Assembly: GCA_021639365.1 (NCBI GenBank)
Contig: JAJXHK010000012.1
Location: 1-48,773 of the forward strand
DNA from: Collinsella aerofaciens
GTDB taxonomy: Bacteria > Actinomycetota > Coriobacteriia > Coriobacteriales > Coriobacteriaceae
Direction of reading: 5' to 3'
DNA: 48,773 bases
A program made the position numbers and the translations under genes. Shown here piece after piece: positions 25,461-33,840 of the stretch (position 1 is the first letter of the stretch; the number at the start of each line of letters is the position of its first letter). The notes below the pieces were generated by a model, which saw nothing but the letters and a program-made list of their open reading frames with translations, was not told where the DNA came from and ran no database searches.

Positions 25461-26591
25461 CTAGCAGTCGATAACGTGAAGGTCATGCGGTGTCTTGGTG
25501 AAGGGCTCGTAGCCGTTCTCGGTGACCACGCCGTAGTCCTCCAGACGCACGCCGCCCACGCCGGGCAGGTACACGCCGGGCTCCATGGTAATAACCGAGC
25601 CGACCTCGATGATGTTCTTGCTGCGGTTGAAGTTGGGCAGCTCATGGATGTCGATGCCCACGCCGTGGCCCAGACCATGGTTGTAGTAATCGCCATAGCC
25701 GGCATCGCCAATGATCTTCTTGGAAAGCTTGAAAATGTCGTTGCCCTCAACGCCCGGATGGATGGCGGCGACGCACTCCTCGTGCGTACGGCGCACGAGT
25801 GCGTACAGGTCGAGCTGCTCCTGGGTGGGCTCGCCCATCACGACAGTGCGCGTCATGTCGGAGCGGTAGTCGCAGTAGCCAGCGCCGTAGTCCATCAGGA
25901 CAAAGTCGCCCTTCTCGATCACGCGGTCGCTCGGGACGGCATGCGGGTTGGCGGTGTTGGGACCGCTCGCGACGATGGAGCCAAAGGCCAGGCTATCGGC
26001 ACCGTTAGCGAACATAAAGTTCTCGAGCTCGTTGCGAACCTGCTTCTCGGTCATACCGGGCTTAATATAGCCGAGCATGTGCTGGAAGGCGGCGTCGGTG
26101 ATCGACTGCGCATGGCGCATGAGCTCGATCTCCTCGGCGTCCTTGATGGCGCGCATCTTGCGAATGTCGTCATGCATCAGCGGCAACATGCAGGCGACGG
26201 AACGATCCTCCAAACCACGCTGAATACCCTGGTAGAAATTGATCTGCATATCGTCCTCGACAGCGCAGACGCGGCACTTGTTGGCCGCAATCTTGCCGGC
26301 GACCCAACCGGGGATGGTGCCCTCGTCCATATCGTAGACCCAGGGGCTGCCGGCGGGCGTGTTCTCCTCAAAGCTGTTGAGATAGCGCGAGTCGGTATGG
26401 AACAGGCACTGGTCGGCCGTAATAAACGCAGCGTGCGGGAACTCGAAGGTGTAATCGAAGACGCCCTTGACGCCCGTAAGCCAACGAAGATTGGCCTCGT
26501 CGCGCACCACGATGGCGTCGTAACCGCGCTCAACCATCAGGGCACGGACACGCTCGATACGACCGGCAGGACCGGCAGCAAACTCAGACAT
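25461..26591 (-). CDS. Xaa-Pro aminopeptidase-type peptidase (M24 family)
   Basis: This 376-residue cytoplasmic metallopeptidase removes residues next to proline. A creatinase-like N-terminal domain (about 1-135) is followed by the pita-bread catalytic domain. Metal ligands are visible: LMDYGAGYCDYRSDMTRT holds the two aspartates, GLGHGVGIDIHE the histidine, and MEPGVYLPGVGGVRLED with its glutamates the remainder. AAAGGA lies about seven bases before the ATG at 26591. In many Gram-positives this gene precedes efp, as here, but a terminator separates them. Dipeptidase (PepQ) activity is an alternative. Confidence 0.93.
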   Translation of the reverse strand: MSEFAAGPAGRIERVRALMVERGYDAIVVRDEANLRWLTGVKGVFDYTFEFPHAAFITADQCLFHTDSRYLNSFEENTPAGSPWVYDMDEGTIPGWVAGKIAANKCRVCAVEDDMQINFYQGIQRGLEDRSVACMLPLMHDDIRKMRAIKDAEEIELMRHAQSITDAAFQHMLGYIKPGMTEKQVRNELENFMFANGADSLAFGSIVASGPNTANPHAVPSDRVIEKGDFVLMDYGAGYCDYRSDMTRTVVMGEPTQEQLDLYALVRRTHEECVAAIHPGVEGNDIFKLSKKIIGDAGYGDYYNHGLGHGVGIDIHELPNFNRSKNIIEVGSVITMEPGVYLPGVGGVRLEDYGVVTENGYEPFTKTPHDLHVIDC

Positions 26592-26722
26592 GCAGATTCC
26601 TTTCTTGTTGTCTTCATAAAGACGGGACGGGCTCAATCAACGTACGGAATCGCGAGCGATTCGCAACCGATTGGAAACCCGCCCCTCAACATGATACGAA
26701 AGACTATGGATGTCAATAAATC

Positions 26723-27832
26723 CTAGAGAAGATCTTTGCGAGAAGCCAAGTATGCGTGAGCATGGCGGTCGAGAACCTCGTCCTCAACGCTTGTTAGACG
26801 AATGGCGCCGAGCGCCGCGGGCAGCGGCAACATGCTACGGTTCGAGCGGACAAACTGCTGCCTGCGGAACTCCTCGATATATGCGGCAGGCTCCAGATCG
26901 AAGGCGAGCTCCTCGATACCAAAGTCCTCCAGGCAGTCATCGACCTCAAAGACGTAATCGATATCGAAGCCGCAGGCATCATGTGCTAGGCGCGCCTCAA
27001 AGCGCAGACCCTCGGACAACAGCTGGTAGACCGGGACCTGCGAAGCGGCATCGCCCAAGCAGGCGCGCAGGGTACGCTCCCCTGTTTTGCCAAAATCGAG
27101 CGCATGGCGGGCGCTGGGATTCGTAGCCATCAGTACGTCCTTACGGGCAGTCTGAGACCACTGAACGGCATTGACGAGCGCGACCTCCTCGCCCGCGAGA
27201 ATCTCGGGGACGGTCTCGGTAAACTGATTCCAGCGGGACTTGCTGCTCGAAAGCATGGTGCCAGCAAGTACCACATAGCCGAGTTTGAGGTCATCGGGGT
27301 CCGCCTCGCGAACAAGGTCGAGGTCACACACGACCAAGCCCGGCTCGGGACGGAACGCGATAGCGGGAAGCGCATTCGCCGACGAGGCGACGAGCGGCTT
27401 CATAGTCGTCGCGACCGTGAGCATGGCGTCGAACGTCGTCGGCAGCAAGGCGCACTCGGTGCGACCGCACCACTGATTGGCACACCAGCAAACGACCGAG
27501 CAGGTCGCCGTGTCGCCGACAGCGACAACGAGATCGTCGCAGGTAATGCCGTTAGCCGACAGGGCGCCAAAGACGGTATCGGCATCGACCAGCGTAGCAC
27601 CGGCAGGCGAAACCTCGAGGACGAGCGGCGACACGGCAAAGCCGGCGTCGACCAGCGCATGCTCGACAACCTCGCCAAAACGCTCGGATGTGGCGTCATT
27701 CCAAACCACCATCGCGCGCTTAGGCTTGCCCACAGCCGAGGCAAACATGCGCGGCAGTTCCTCGAACGCGCCCAATCCGACGCGGACATCGACACTGCGG
27801 TTTTGGAAATTGATAAGTTGACGGCGAATCAT
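26723..27832 (-). CDS. 3-dehydroquinate synthase-like protein lacking expected active-site motifs
   Basis: This 369-residue protein overlaps aroK by four bases (ATGA) and aligns with AroB over its length: VAVGDTATCSVV and LLPTT match the nucleotide-binding and dinucleotide-fold regions. The defining AroB motifs are altered. The metal-binding FGHTxGH stretch reads FGKTGER (247-253), the later HGEAV-type motif reads SEGLRFEA (273-280), and the GGKT and GKN substrate motifs are absent near 136-160. The AEVIK-type glutamate region reads LGYVVLAGT (184-192). The frame is open with normal codon use, so it is not simply decaying. Dehydroquinate synthase activity is doubtful; it may be a divergent enzyme or a pseudoenzyme. 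Confidence 0.75.
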   Translation of the reverse strand: MIRRQLINFQNRSVDVRVGLGAFEELPRMFASAVGKPKRAMVVWNDATSERFGEVVEHALVDAGFAVSPLVLEVSPAGATLVDADTVFGALSANGITCDDLVVAVGDTATCSVVCWCANQWCGRTECALLPTTFDAMLTVATTMKPLVASSANALPAIAFRPEPGLVVCDLDLVREADPDDLKLGYVVLAGTMLSSSKSRWNQFTETVPEILAGEEVALVNAVQWSQTARKDVLMATNPSARHALDFGKTGERTLRACLGDAASQVPVYQLLSEGLRFEARLAHDACGFDIDYVFEVDDCLEDFGIEELAFDLEPAAYIEEFRRQQFVRSNRSMLPLPAALGAIRLTSVEDEVLDRHAHAYLASRKDLL

Positions 27833-28362
27833 AGCAGTCCACGCTCCAAAAGCATCTCGGCACAAAGGTAGGAAACGTCCTCGAAGGACTTGTTGCGAAT
27901 ATCAAGGGTAATATCGGCGGCCTGGCGATACAGCGGACGGCGATGCTCAAACAGGCGCGCAGCGTGCTCGGGCGAACGGAAATCGGGCCGTGTATCCGAA
28001 CGGCGAATCTGGCGCAACGAGTCCTCGAAATCGCCCTCGAGGTACACGCATGTACCCATCTCGTGCATCAGTTCAATGTTCACCGGTGTCTCGACGATGC
28101 CGCCCCCGCACGATACCAGCAGGCTGCGCTCGCTTTGAAGCGAACGGAGTGCCGAGGTCTCGAGCTCGCGAAAACGGTCCTCGCCCTCAGTCTCAAATAT
28201 CTCGGTCACCGACTTGCCGCATCGACGCACAACCAAGCGATCGGTATCGATGAATCGACGCTTGAACATAGTGCCCACGTTGCGCGCAAGCGTCGACTTG
28301 CCCGCGCCCAAAAAGCCGATAAAGAAGATATGGTCGCAGCCGTGTTTAATGTGCTGAGACAT
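27829..28362 (-). CDS. aroK: Shikimate kinase
   Basis: This 177-residue cytoplasmic kinase phosphorylates shikimate in aromatic amino-acid synthesis. The P-loop is GFLGAGKST; FIDTDRLVVRRCGKSVTEIF matches the shikimate-binding start, followed by EDRFRELE (substrate arginine), SCGGGIV, and the lid and adenine region ending HRRPLYRQAAD. All motifs look intact, unlike those of the adjacent AroB-like protein. It overlaps that gene by four bases and follows the YqeG-type gene by eight bases. Confidence 0.9.
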   Translation of the reverse strand: MSQHIKHGCDHIFFIGFLGAGKSTLARNVGTMFKRRFIDTDRLVVRRCGKSVTEIFETEGEDRFRELETSALRSLQSERSLLVSCGGGIVETPVNIELMHEMGTCVYLEGDFEDSLRQIRRSDTRPDFRSPEHAARLFEHRRPLYRQAADITLDIRNKSFEDVSYLCAEMLLERGLL

Positions 28363-28370
28363 GGCGAAAC

Positions 28371-28868
28371 CTATTCCTCGCAGGGAAGGTCGCGCAGGGC
28401 CCGGCGCTCAAAGATACGGAAGACCTGCGTGTACCACAGGTCCTGGGTTGCCTGCGGCTTGACCAGAATAGTGTCAACGCCGGCAAAATTACCGCTCCAC
28501 ACGTCTGTGTACAGCTGATCGCCAATCAGCACCGCCTCGTCTGCCGTGGCGCCGAGGCGCTTAAGACCCGCCTTCAAGGCAAACGGGGCGGGCTTCATGG
28601 CGTGGCTGATGGCCTCGAGTCCCAGCTCGCGTGCAGAGCTCATGACCTGATCGCGATGCCAGTTGTTGGACACCATGCACAGCTTAAAGCCTTTGGCGCG
28701 GGCGACGTCGAGCCAAGCGGAAACCGCGGCGGGAACCTGCTCGGTGTCGCGCGGCACCAGGGTGTTATCGCGATCGAGCAGAATGGCGCGTTTGCCGTCG
28801 GCCCACAGGGTATCAAGGTCGATGCGATCGACCGAGGCAACGTATCGTTTGGGGCTAAAAATCCTCAT
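28371..28868 (-). CDS. YqeG-family HAD-IIIA phosphatase
   Basis: This 165-residue protein is a HAD-superfamily hydrolase of the YqeG type, related to phosphatidylglycerophosphate phosphatases. Motif I is LLDRDNTLVPR, motif II VSNN, and the C-terminal metal motif GDQLYTDVWSGNFAG. The start at 28868 is chosen because the ATG sits one base after the mltG stop and gives the conserved N-terminus (FSPKRYVASVDRIDL); a longer frame would overlap mltG heavily. The mltG-yqeG-aroK-aroB run is compact, and its members are probably co-transcribed. Substrate unknown. Confidence 0.88.
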   Translation of the reverse strand: MRIFSPKRYVASVDRIDLDTLWADGKRAILLDRDNTLVPRDTEQVPAAVSAWLDVARAKGFKLCMVSNNWHRDQVMSSARELGLEAISHAMKPAPFALKAGLKRLGATADEAVLIGDQLYTDVWSGNFAGVDTILVKPQATQDLWYTQVFRIFERRALRDLPCEE

Positions 28869-28869
28869 G

Positions 28870-30303
28870 CTAATTCCAAGACTGTTGATGCTCTTCGTAG
28901 GTTTGCGAGAAGTACTCCTCGTCCTGCGTAATGTAGAAATACAGGTCATCGGAGTCGGTCGGCTCAAGCGTGGCCTTGAGTGCCTCGAGCGACGGAGAGC
29001 AGATGGGCGTGGGTGGCAGGCCCTCGTGCTTATAGGTGTTATACGGGCTATCGCTCTGCAGGTCGTCGGCGGTAACCTCGCCACCGGTGACATACATCAT
29101 GGTCGCATCGCTGTTGAGATAACGCAGACCGTCTAGCTTGCCGGCAAGGCGGTTGTAGAAGACCGAGGCCACGTGCGCACGTTGATCGGCGTTGAGGCCC
29201 TCGCGCTCAACGATAGAGGCAAGGTTGACGATGTCGTAGTCGGACATCTCCACACCGTAGCGCTCCTTGATCTTGGCTTCGCAGCTCGCAAAGTCAAGCG
29301 ACTTGTACTCGGTCTTAAACTGATCGAGCATGGCGCGAATCACGTCATCGGCCGTCGGCGAATCACCCAACGAATAGGTCTTGGGGAACAAGAAACCCTC
29401 GAGCGAGTCGTTGACGGCGCCCTTAAGGAAGCTATAGTCGTCCACGTAGTTGGAGGCCTTGGCCTGGTTGAGGAAGTCTTCCTTAGAGATGCTGTCGTAG
29501 GCCTGGGCCACGCGGTCCGCGACTTGATCGACTGTCAGACCCTCAGGGATAGTCAGCGCATTGGAGCCCGCGTTGGGGCCTTCCATGAGCTGCTGAACAA
29601 CCTTGGTCGCATCCATGAGCGTGGTGAACGAGTAGGTGCCAGGCTTAAGCGACATATCGGCGTTAAGCTTTTTCACCGCCGCATAGTAATCCTTGGGGTT
29701 TTCGACGATATGGTTCTCGGAGAGAATCGAGGCGATCGTATCGCCCGAAGCACCGTCGGGAATGGTCACCGTAACCTGCTGACCAGCCGTGACCTTCGTA
29801 TCCTCACCGGCAAAGAAGCCCTTGACGGTCGGCACAACAAAGAAAGCGATCGCAGCAAGCGCGAGCACCGCCACCACAACGCCGATGATCATGGGAACCG
29901 GGGAGCTTTTCTTTTGGGCACCGCGACGAGCATGCGTGTTGTAGCTCGAGCGGGTCGCCGGAGCAACGCCATGCGAGCCGCGAGCGTGATGCGAATGTGA
30001 TTGGGGGGCCTGCGTTCGCTGGGTAGGTGCCTGCTGCTTAAAGCGGGTACCGCCAACAGGCTGGGCCGTACGAGCAGTGGGGTGCTGAGCCGCGTGAGAA
30101 GCCGGATGCTGAACCGAACGAGCAGAAGGCTGCTGACCCGTCCGTTGAACAGCTTGGGCCGAACGAGGGGAGGACTGCACCGGGCGCGCAGCAGGCTGAG
30201 CTGCGCGCTGCGTCGGCTGTGCCGGACGCTGGCCAGGCTGGCCAAGGCGCGACGCCGGCTGACGTGTACGATTCTGCTGGCGCGGATCGGGAGCGCTAGG
30301 CAT
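28870..30303 (-). CDS. mltG: Endolytic murein transglycosylase MltG
   Basis: This 477-residue membrane protein cleaves nascent glycan strands and helps set their length. Residues 1-132 are a Gln/Pro/Ala/Arg-rich, low-complexity cytoplasmic tail, a membrane helix spans about 137-158, and the LysM-like and YceG catalytic domains follow outside. The catalytic glutamate is in SIVEREG, followed by QRAHVASVFYNRL, and PTPICSPSLEALKA is the conserved C-terminal stretch. GAGGAGG lies six bases before the ATG at 30303. The start overlaps ruvX by eight bases. The long basic tail is an actinobacterial trait. Confidence 0.94.
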   Translation of the reverse strand: MPSAPDPRQQNRTRQPASRLGQPGQRPAQPTQRAAQPAARPVQSSPRSAQAVQRTGQQPSARSVQHPASHAAQHPTARTAQPVGGTRFKQQAPTQRTQAPQSHSHHARGSHGVAPATRSSYNTHARRGAQKKSSPVPMIIGVVVAVLALAAIAFFVVPTVKGFFAGEDTKVTAGQQVTVTIPDGASGDTIASILSENHIVENPKDYYAAVKKLNADMSLKPGTYSFTTLMDATKVVQQLMEGPNAGSNALTIPEGLTVDQVADRVAQAYDSISKEDFLNQAKASNYVDDYSFLKGAVNDSLEGFLFPKTYSLGDSPTADDVIRAMLDQFKTEYKSLDFASCEAKIKERYGVEMSDYDIVNLASIVEREGLNADQRAHVASVFYNRLAGKLDGLRYLNSDATMMYVTGGEVTADDLQSDSPYNTYKHEGLPPTPICSPSLEALKATLEPTDSDDLYFYITQDEEYFSQTYEEHQQSWN

Positions 30304-30724
30304 GCGAAACCTCCTCGTTTTTACGATCAAGCCACGTCTGCAAAAACAGGCTGGCGGCAATCATGTCAATCCTGCCCCTCATCTGCTTTTCGTTGAGTCC
30401 CTGCTCGCGCAGGATACGCTTAGCCTCTTGCGAGGACAGACGCTCGTCCTCAAACTCCAACGGAAGATCGAGCTCGTCGGCAATCTTTTGCGCCACAGCG
30501 GCAACACGCTCAGCCTGGGGGCCGGGCTCACCGGCCATGGTCAGGGGACGCCCACTTACCAGGATATCGGGCTCATAGTCCTCAACCAGGTAGCGGAACG
30601 TCTTGGCCATACCGGTGACCTCTGCAGCCGGGAGCACCTTGACAGGCATCGCCATCTTGCCATCACGGCTCGAGACGGCGATGCCGATCCTGGTCTCCCC
30701 TATGTCCAGCGCAAGCGCGACCAC
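30296..30724 (-). CDS. ruvX: RuvX/YqgF Holliday-junction resolvase-like nuclease
   Basis: This 142-residue RNase H-fold protein (also called YqgF) is linked to pre-16S rRNA 5' end processing and Holliday junction cleavage. The first catalytic aspartate is in LALDIGETRIGIA, the glutamate lies in the LEFEDERLSS region, and RIDMIAASLFLQTWLD holds the last aspartate. The start is GTG at 30724, with AGGT seven bases upstream. It lies 17 bases after alaS, and the alaS-ruvX-mltG order is conserved in many bacteria. Confidence 0.93.
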   Translation of the reverse strand: MVALALDIGETRIGIAVSSRDGKMAMPVKVLPAAEVTGMAKTFRYLVEDYEPDILVSGRPLTMAGEPGPQAERVAAVAQKIADELDLPLEFEDERLSSQEAKRILREQGLNEKQMRGRIDMIAASLFLQTWLDRKNEEVSHA

Positions 30725-30741
30725 AGCGACTACCTAGATTC

Positions 30742-33399
30742 TTAGGCGCCGAGCGCGGTCTTAGCGGCCACGAGGGCATCGGCGATGCCGGCGGCGTTCT
30801 TGCCACCGGCCTGGGCCATGTTGGGACGGCCGCCGCCACGACCGTCGACCAGGCCCGCGATCTGCTTGATCACGTTGCCGGCGTGGAAACCGGCCTTGAC
30901 GGCGTCATCAGAGCCGGCGGCGAGCAGGGCCGGGGTGCCCTTCTCAGTCACGCTGGCGACGACGCAAGCGACAGGACCGGCAACCTTCTGGTGCACGGTA
31001 TCCCAGACGTTTCGCAGGTCAGCAGCCTCAAGGCCCTGGAGCTCAGCGACGACGAGCTTGTAGCCGTCGAGCTCGACGGCGCCCTCGATGGCGCTAGAGA
31101 TAGCGTCGGAGGAGCCACCGGTCAGCGCCTTCTTGAGCTTGTTGGACGTCTCGCGCAGCTCGGCCTGCAGGTTCTCCACGCGGGCGGGAACCTCATCCAC
31201 GCGGCACTTGAGCGCAGCAGCAGCGGAGTCGACGAGCGCCAGACGGTCGGCCATGTAGTCGAGGGCACCCTTAGAAGTCACGGCCTCGATACGGCGGACA
31301 TTAGAGCCCGTGGAGGACTCAGAAATGATCTTGAACAGGCCGATCTCGGCGGTGTTGGCAGCGTGCGTGCCACCGCAGAGTTCGCGGGAGAACGGCTGGT
31401 CCTCGGCGCCCACGGAGACAACGCGGACGACGTCGCCATACTTCTCACCAAACAGGGCGACAGCACCGGCGGCCTTGGCCTCGTCAATGCCCATGACGCG
31501 GGTCACGACCGGCTTGGAGGCGAAGATCTGCTGGTTGACCAGGTCCTCGACAGCCTTGAGCTGCTCGGAGGACAGGGCCTCGAAGTGCGTGAAGTCAAAG
31601 CGCAGGTGCTCAGGCGTCACCAGCGAGCCGGCCTGGGAGACATGCTCGCCCAGGACCTGCTTAAGCGCGGCGTCGAGCAGGTGGGTGGCGGTGTGGTTGC
31701 GGCGCAGGAAGCCACGGCGCTCGGCGTCGAGCGTGGCGGTCACAGCGGCACCGACAGTCAGCGTGCCATCGACAACGTGCGCGACGTGGGCATACAGACC
31801 GTTGTGGTTCTTGGTGTCGGCAACGGTCAGAACAACGCCCTCGGCGGAAAGCTTGCCGGCATCGCCTTGCTGGCCACCCATCTCGGCATAGAACGGAGTG
31901 CGGTCGAGAACGACCTCAACGTCCTCGCCGGCGGCAGCGGACTCGACGGACTCGCCGTTGCGCACGATGGCGACAACCTTGGCACCCTCGATCACATCGT
32001 TGTCATAGCCGTCGAACTCGGTCGCGGCGACCTTGTCCGAAAGCTCGACCCACACGTCGTTGAAGCTGCCCCAGGCGTCGCCCTTGGCGTTGGCGCGAGC
32101 GCGGGCCTTCTGGTCCTCCATGCAGGCGGTGAAGCCGTCCATATCGACGTCGTGGCCAGCGGCGCCGGCAATCTCGACGGTCAGGTCGATGGGGAAACCA
32201 AAGGTGTCGTGCAGCTTAAAGGCAACGTCGCCCGGAAGGACAGCGCCCTCTGCAAGCGCGGCCAGGGCCTCGTCCAGGTAGACGCGACCGTTATCGAGTG
32301 TCGTGGAGAAGCGCTCCTCCTCGGAAGCGACGATACCCTTGACGAGTGCGACGTTCTTGAGCAGCTCGGGATAGGCCTCGCCCATCTGGGCGTTGACCTC
32401 GTCAATGAACTTGGTCAGGAAGGCGCCCTCGATGCCCAGCAGGCGACCGTGGAACACAGCACGGCGGAGCAGGCGGCGAAGGACGTACTCGCGACCCTCA
32501 TTGCCGGGCAGGATGCCATCGGAGATCATAAAGTCCACGGCACGGGAGTGGTCGGCGATGATGCGCAGGGAGCGGCTGGCTCCGGAGTAATCGTCGGCGT
32601 CATAGGTCTTGCCGCTGATCTCCTCACCGAGCTTGATGAGGTGCTGCATCAGATCGCCGTCGTAGTTGGCGGTCTTGTGCTGCATGATAGCGGCCATGCG
32701 CTCCAGACCCATGCCCGTATCGAGGTTGCGGTGCGGCAGCTCCGGCATGGAGCCGTCCTCCTGGCGGTCGTACTGGGTAAACACGAGGTTCCAGAACTCA
32801 AGGAAGCGGTCGCAGTCGCAGCCGGGCTTGCAGTCGGGGCTGCCGCAACCGACCTCCTCGCCCATGTCAAAGTAGATCTCGGAGCACGGACCGCAGGGGC
32901 CGGTGGGGCCAGCAGCCCAGAAGTTGTCGTCCTCGCCCAGGCGCGAGATGTGATCCTCGGCAACGCCCAGGGAGCGCCACACGTCATGGGTCTCGTCGTC
33001 CTCGGTAAAGACGGTGAAGTACAGGCGATCGAGCGGCAGCTTGAACTCCTTGGTGATGAGCTCAAAGGCCCAAGCGCAGGCCTGCTGCTTGGAGACGCCG
33101 CCAAAGGAGAAGTCGCCGAGCATCTCGAAGAAGGACAGGTGACGGCCGTCCTCGCCGATGCAATCGATGTCGTTGGTGCGGACGCACTTCTGGCAGGAGA
33201 TCGCGCCGATCTCCTTCATGGTCTTCTTGCCCTGGTAATACTCCTTAAACTGGTTCATGCCGGCGTTAGCAAGCAGCAGCGAAGGATCGTCGGGGACGAG
33301 GGACGAAGAAGGATAGAGCTTAAGACCGCGCTCCTCAAAGAAGTTGAGGAACTTGGAGCGGATCTCGGCCGTAGTCATTGACGGGTAGTCAGCACTCAT
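30742..33399 (-). CDS. alaS: Alanine-tRNA ligase
   Basis: This 885-residue class II synthetase charges tRNA-Ala. The aminoacylation domain has FLNFFEERGLKLYPSSSLVP and ANAGMNQFKEYYQG; the editing domain has HTATHLLDAAL and CGGTHAANT, which give the zinc-type HxxxH and CxxxH ligands. The C-terminal oligomerisation domain ends in the glycine-rich GRGGGRPNMAQAGGKN motif. The ATG at 33399 follows a GAGGAGA site; ATG at 33378 is a possible shorter start. A TTGCAC-16-TAATAT promoter lies 47-74 bases upstream. It heads the alaS-ruvX-mltG-yqeG-aroK-aroB run. Confidence 0.97.
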   Translation of the reverse strand: MSADYPSMTTAEIRSKFLNFFEERGLKLYPSSSLVPDDPSLLLANAGMNQFKEYYQGKKTMKEIGAISCQKCVRTNDIDCIGEDGRHLSFFEMLGDFSFGGVSKQQACAWAFELITKEFKLPLDRLYFTVFTEDDETHDVWRSLGVAEDHISRLGEDDNFWAAGPTGPCGPCSEIYFDMGEEVGCGSPDCKPGCDCDRFLEFWNLVFTQYDRQEDGSMPELPHRNLDTGMGLERMAAIMQHKTANYDGDLMQHLIKLGEEISGKTYDADDYSGASRSLRIIADHSRAVDFMISDGILPGNEGREYVLRRLLRRAVFHGRLLGIEGAFLTKFIDEVNAQMGEAYPELLKNVALVKGIVASEEERFSTTLDNGRVYLDEALAALAEGAVLPGDVAFKLHDTFGFPIDLTVEIAGAAGHDVDMDGFTACMEDQKARARANAKGDAWGSFNDVWVELSDKVAATEFDGYDNDVIEGAKVVAIVRNGESVESAAAGEDVEVVLDRTPFYAEMGGQQGDAGKLSAEGVVLTVADTKNHNGLYAHVAHVVDGTLTVGAAVTATLDAERRGFLRRNHTATHLLDAALKQVLGEHVSQAGSLVTPEHLRFDFTHFEALSSEQLKAVEDLVNQQIFASKPVVTRVMGIDEAKAAGAVALFGEKYGDVVRVVSVGAEDQPFSRELCGGTHAANTAEIGLFKIISESSTGSNVRRIEAVTSKGALDYMADRLALVDSAAAALKCRVDEVPARVENLQAELRETSNKLKKALTGGSSDAISSAIEGAVELDGYKLVVAELQGLEAADLRNVWDTVHQKVAGPVACVVASVTEKGTPALLAAGSDDAVKAGFHAGNVIKQIAGLVDGRGGGRPNMAQAGGKNAAGIADALVAAKTALGA

Positions 33400-33445
33400 A
33401 GAGGGAATCTCCTCGGTTTCACATCGAAACAGTTCAAACGTAACG

Positions 33446-33473
33446 ATATTACCATCCCACCGCGCAAGTGCAA
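33446..33473 (-). promoter_or_regulatory. Probable alaS promoter
   Basis: On the minus strand, TTGCAC and TAATAT are separated by 16 bases, close to consensus, about 47 bases before the alaS start. Confidence 0.6.
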
Positions 33474-33501
33474 AAAAGAGGGCCGCCAAACAGCGACCCT
33501 C
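33472..33501 (-). terminator. Intrinsic terminator just upstream of the alaS promoter
   Basis: On the minus strand a 9-bp stem (33493-33501 with 33478-33486, one G-U pair) precedes six T. It would stop minus-strand transcription entering from the divergent small gene, insulating the alaS promoter. What transcript it ends is unclear. Confidence 0.75.
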
Positions 33502-33594
33502 CAGCGAAAGTGCACGTTATTCAGTACTGTGCGATCCTTTGAAAAAGGACTGCTGTAGAATTACATGATAAGAGTCACCCGGAAGGAGCGATCG

Positions 33595-33834
33595 ATGAAA
33601 AGCAAACGATTTGTCCTGAATGCACTTCTGGTTGTAGCACTTTTAGCGCTCTTGGCCTTCTCCTGCTGGTACGCAAACCAACCAGCATTTGGCTACGTGT
33701 TGTATGCAGTAATGTCCGGCGATAAGGCTTATTACACTCTACGCGCAATTGACATTCTCTTTTTCTATGTTGCCGGCCCCTTATCAATCGCTTTGCTCGC
33801 GTTTCTTGTCATTTACAACTTCAAGAAACGTTAA
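33595..33834 (+). CDS. Small two-helix membrane protein of unknown function
   Basis: This 79-residue protein has two hydrophobic segments (about 6-26 and 53-73) with a short outer loop and basic ends (MKSKRF at the start, FKKR at the end). GGAAGGAG lies six bases before the ATG at 33595. Base composition is more AT-rich than its neighbours. It stands alone on the plus strand between alaS and the convergent transporter gene, with only six bases before the latter's stop. No family is recognised. The strong ribosome site and clean topology favour a real gene. Confidence 0.7.
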   Translation: MKSKRFVLNALLVVALLALLAFSCWYANQPAFGYVLYAVMSGDKAYYTLRAIDILFFYVAGPLSIALLAFLVIYNFKKR

Positions 33835-33840
33835 TAGGAC

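Noticed and set aside
26723..27832. A frameshifted or truncated aroB pseudogene
   Set aside because: The frame is continuous at normal length with a proper start and coupled stop. The changes are substitutions in motifs, not frameshifts, so it is reported as divergent rather than broken.
30883..33381. A very long open frame antisense to alaS, and similar long antisense frames opposite fruA (16808-18919) and ileS (43463-46414)
   Set aside because: They arise from high-GC codon bias opposite real genes, have no family motifs or ribosome sites, and their translations are low-complexity. The sense-strand proteins are unmistakable.
33400..33594. A T-box or other riboswitch upstream of alaS
   Set aside because: No AGAGAG block, specifier loop or TGGN bulge was found. 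The terminator there lies upstream of a good alaS promoter, so it does not act as an attenuator of alaS.
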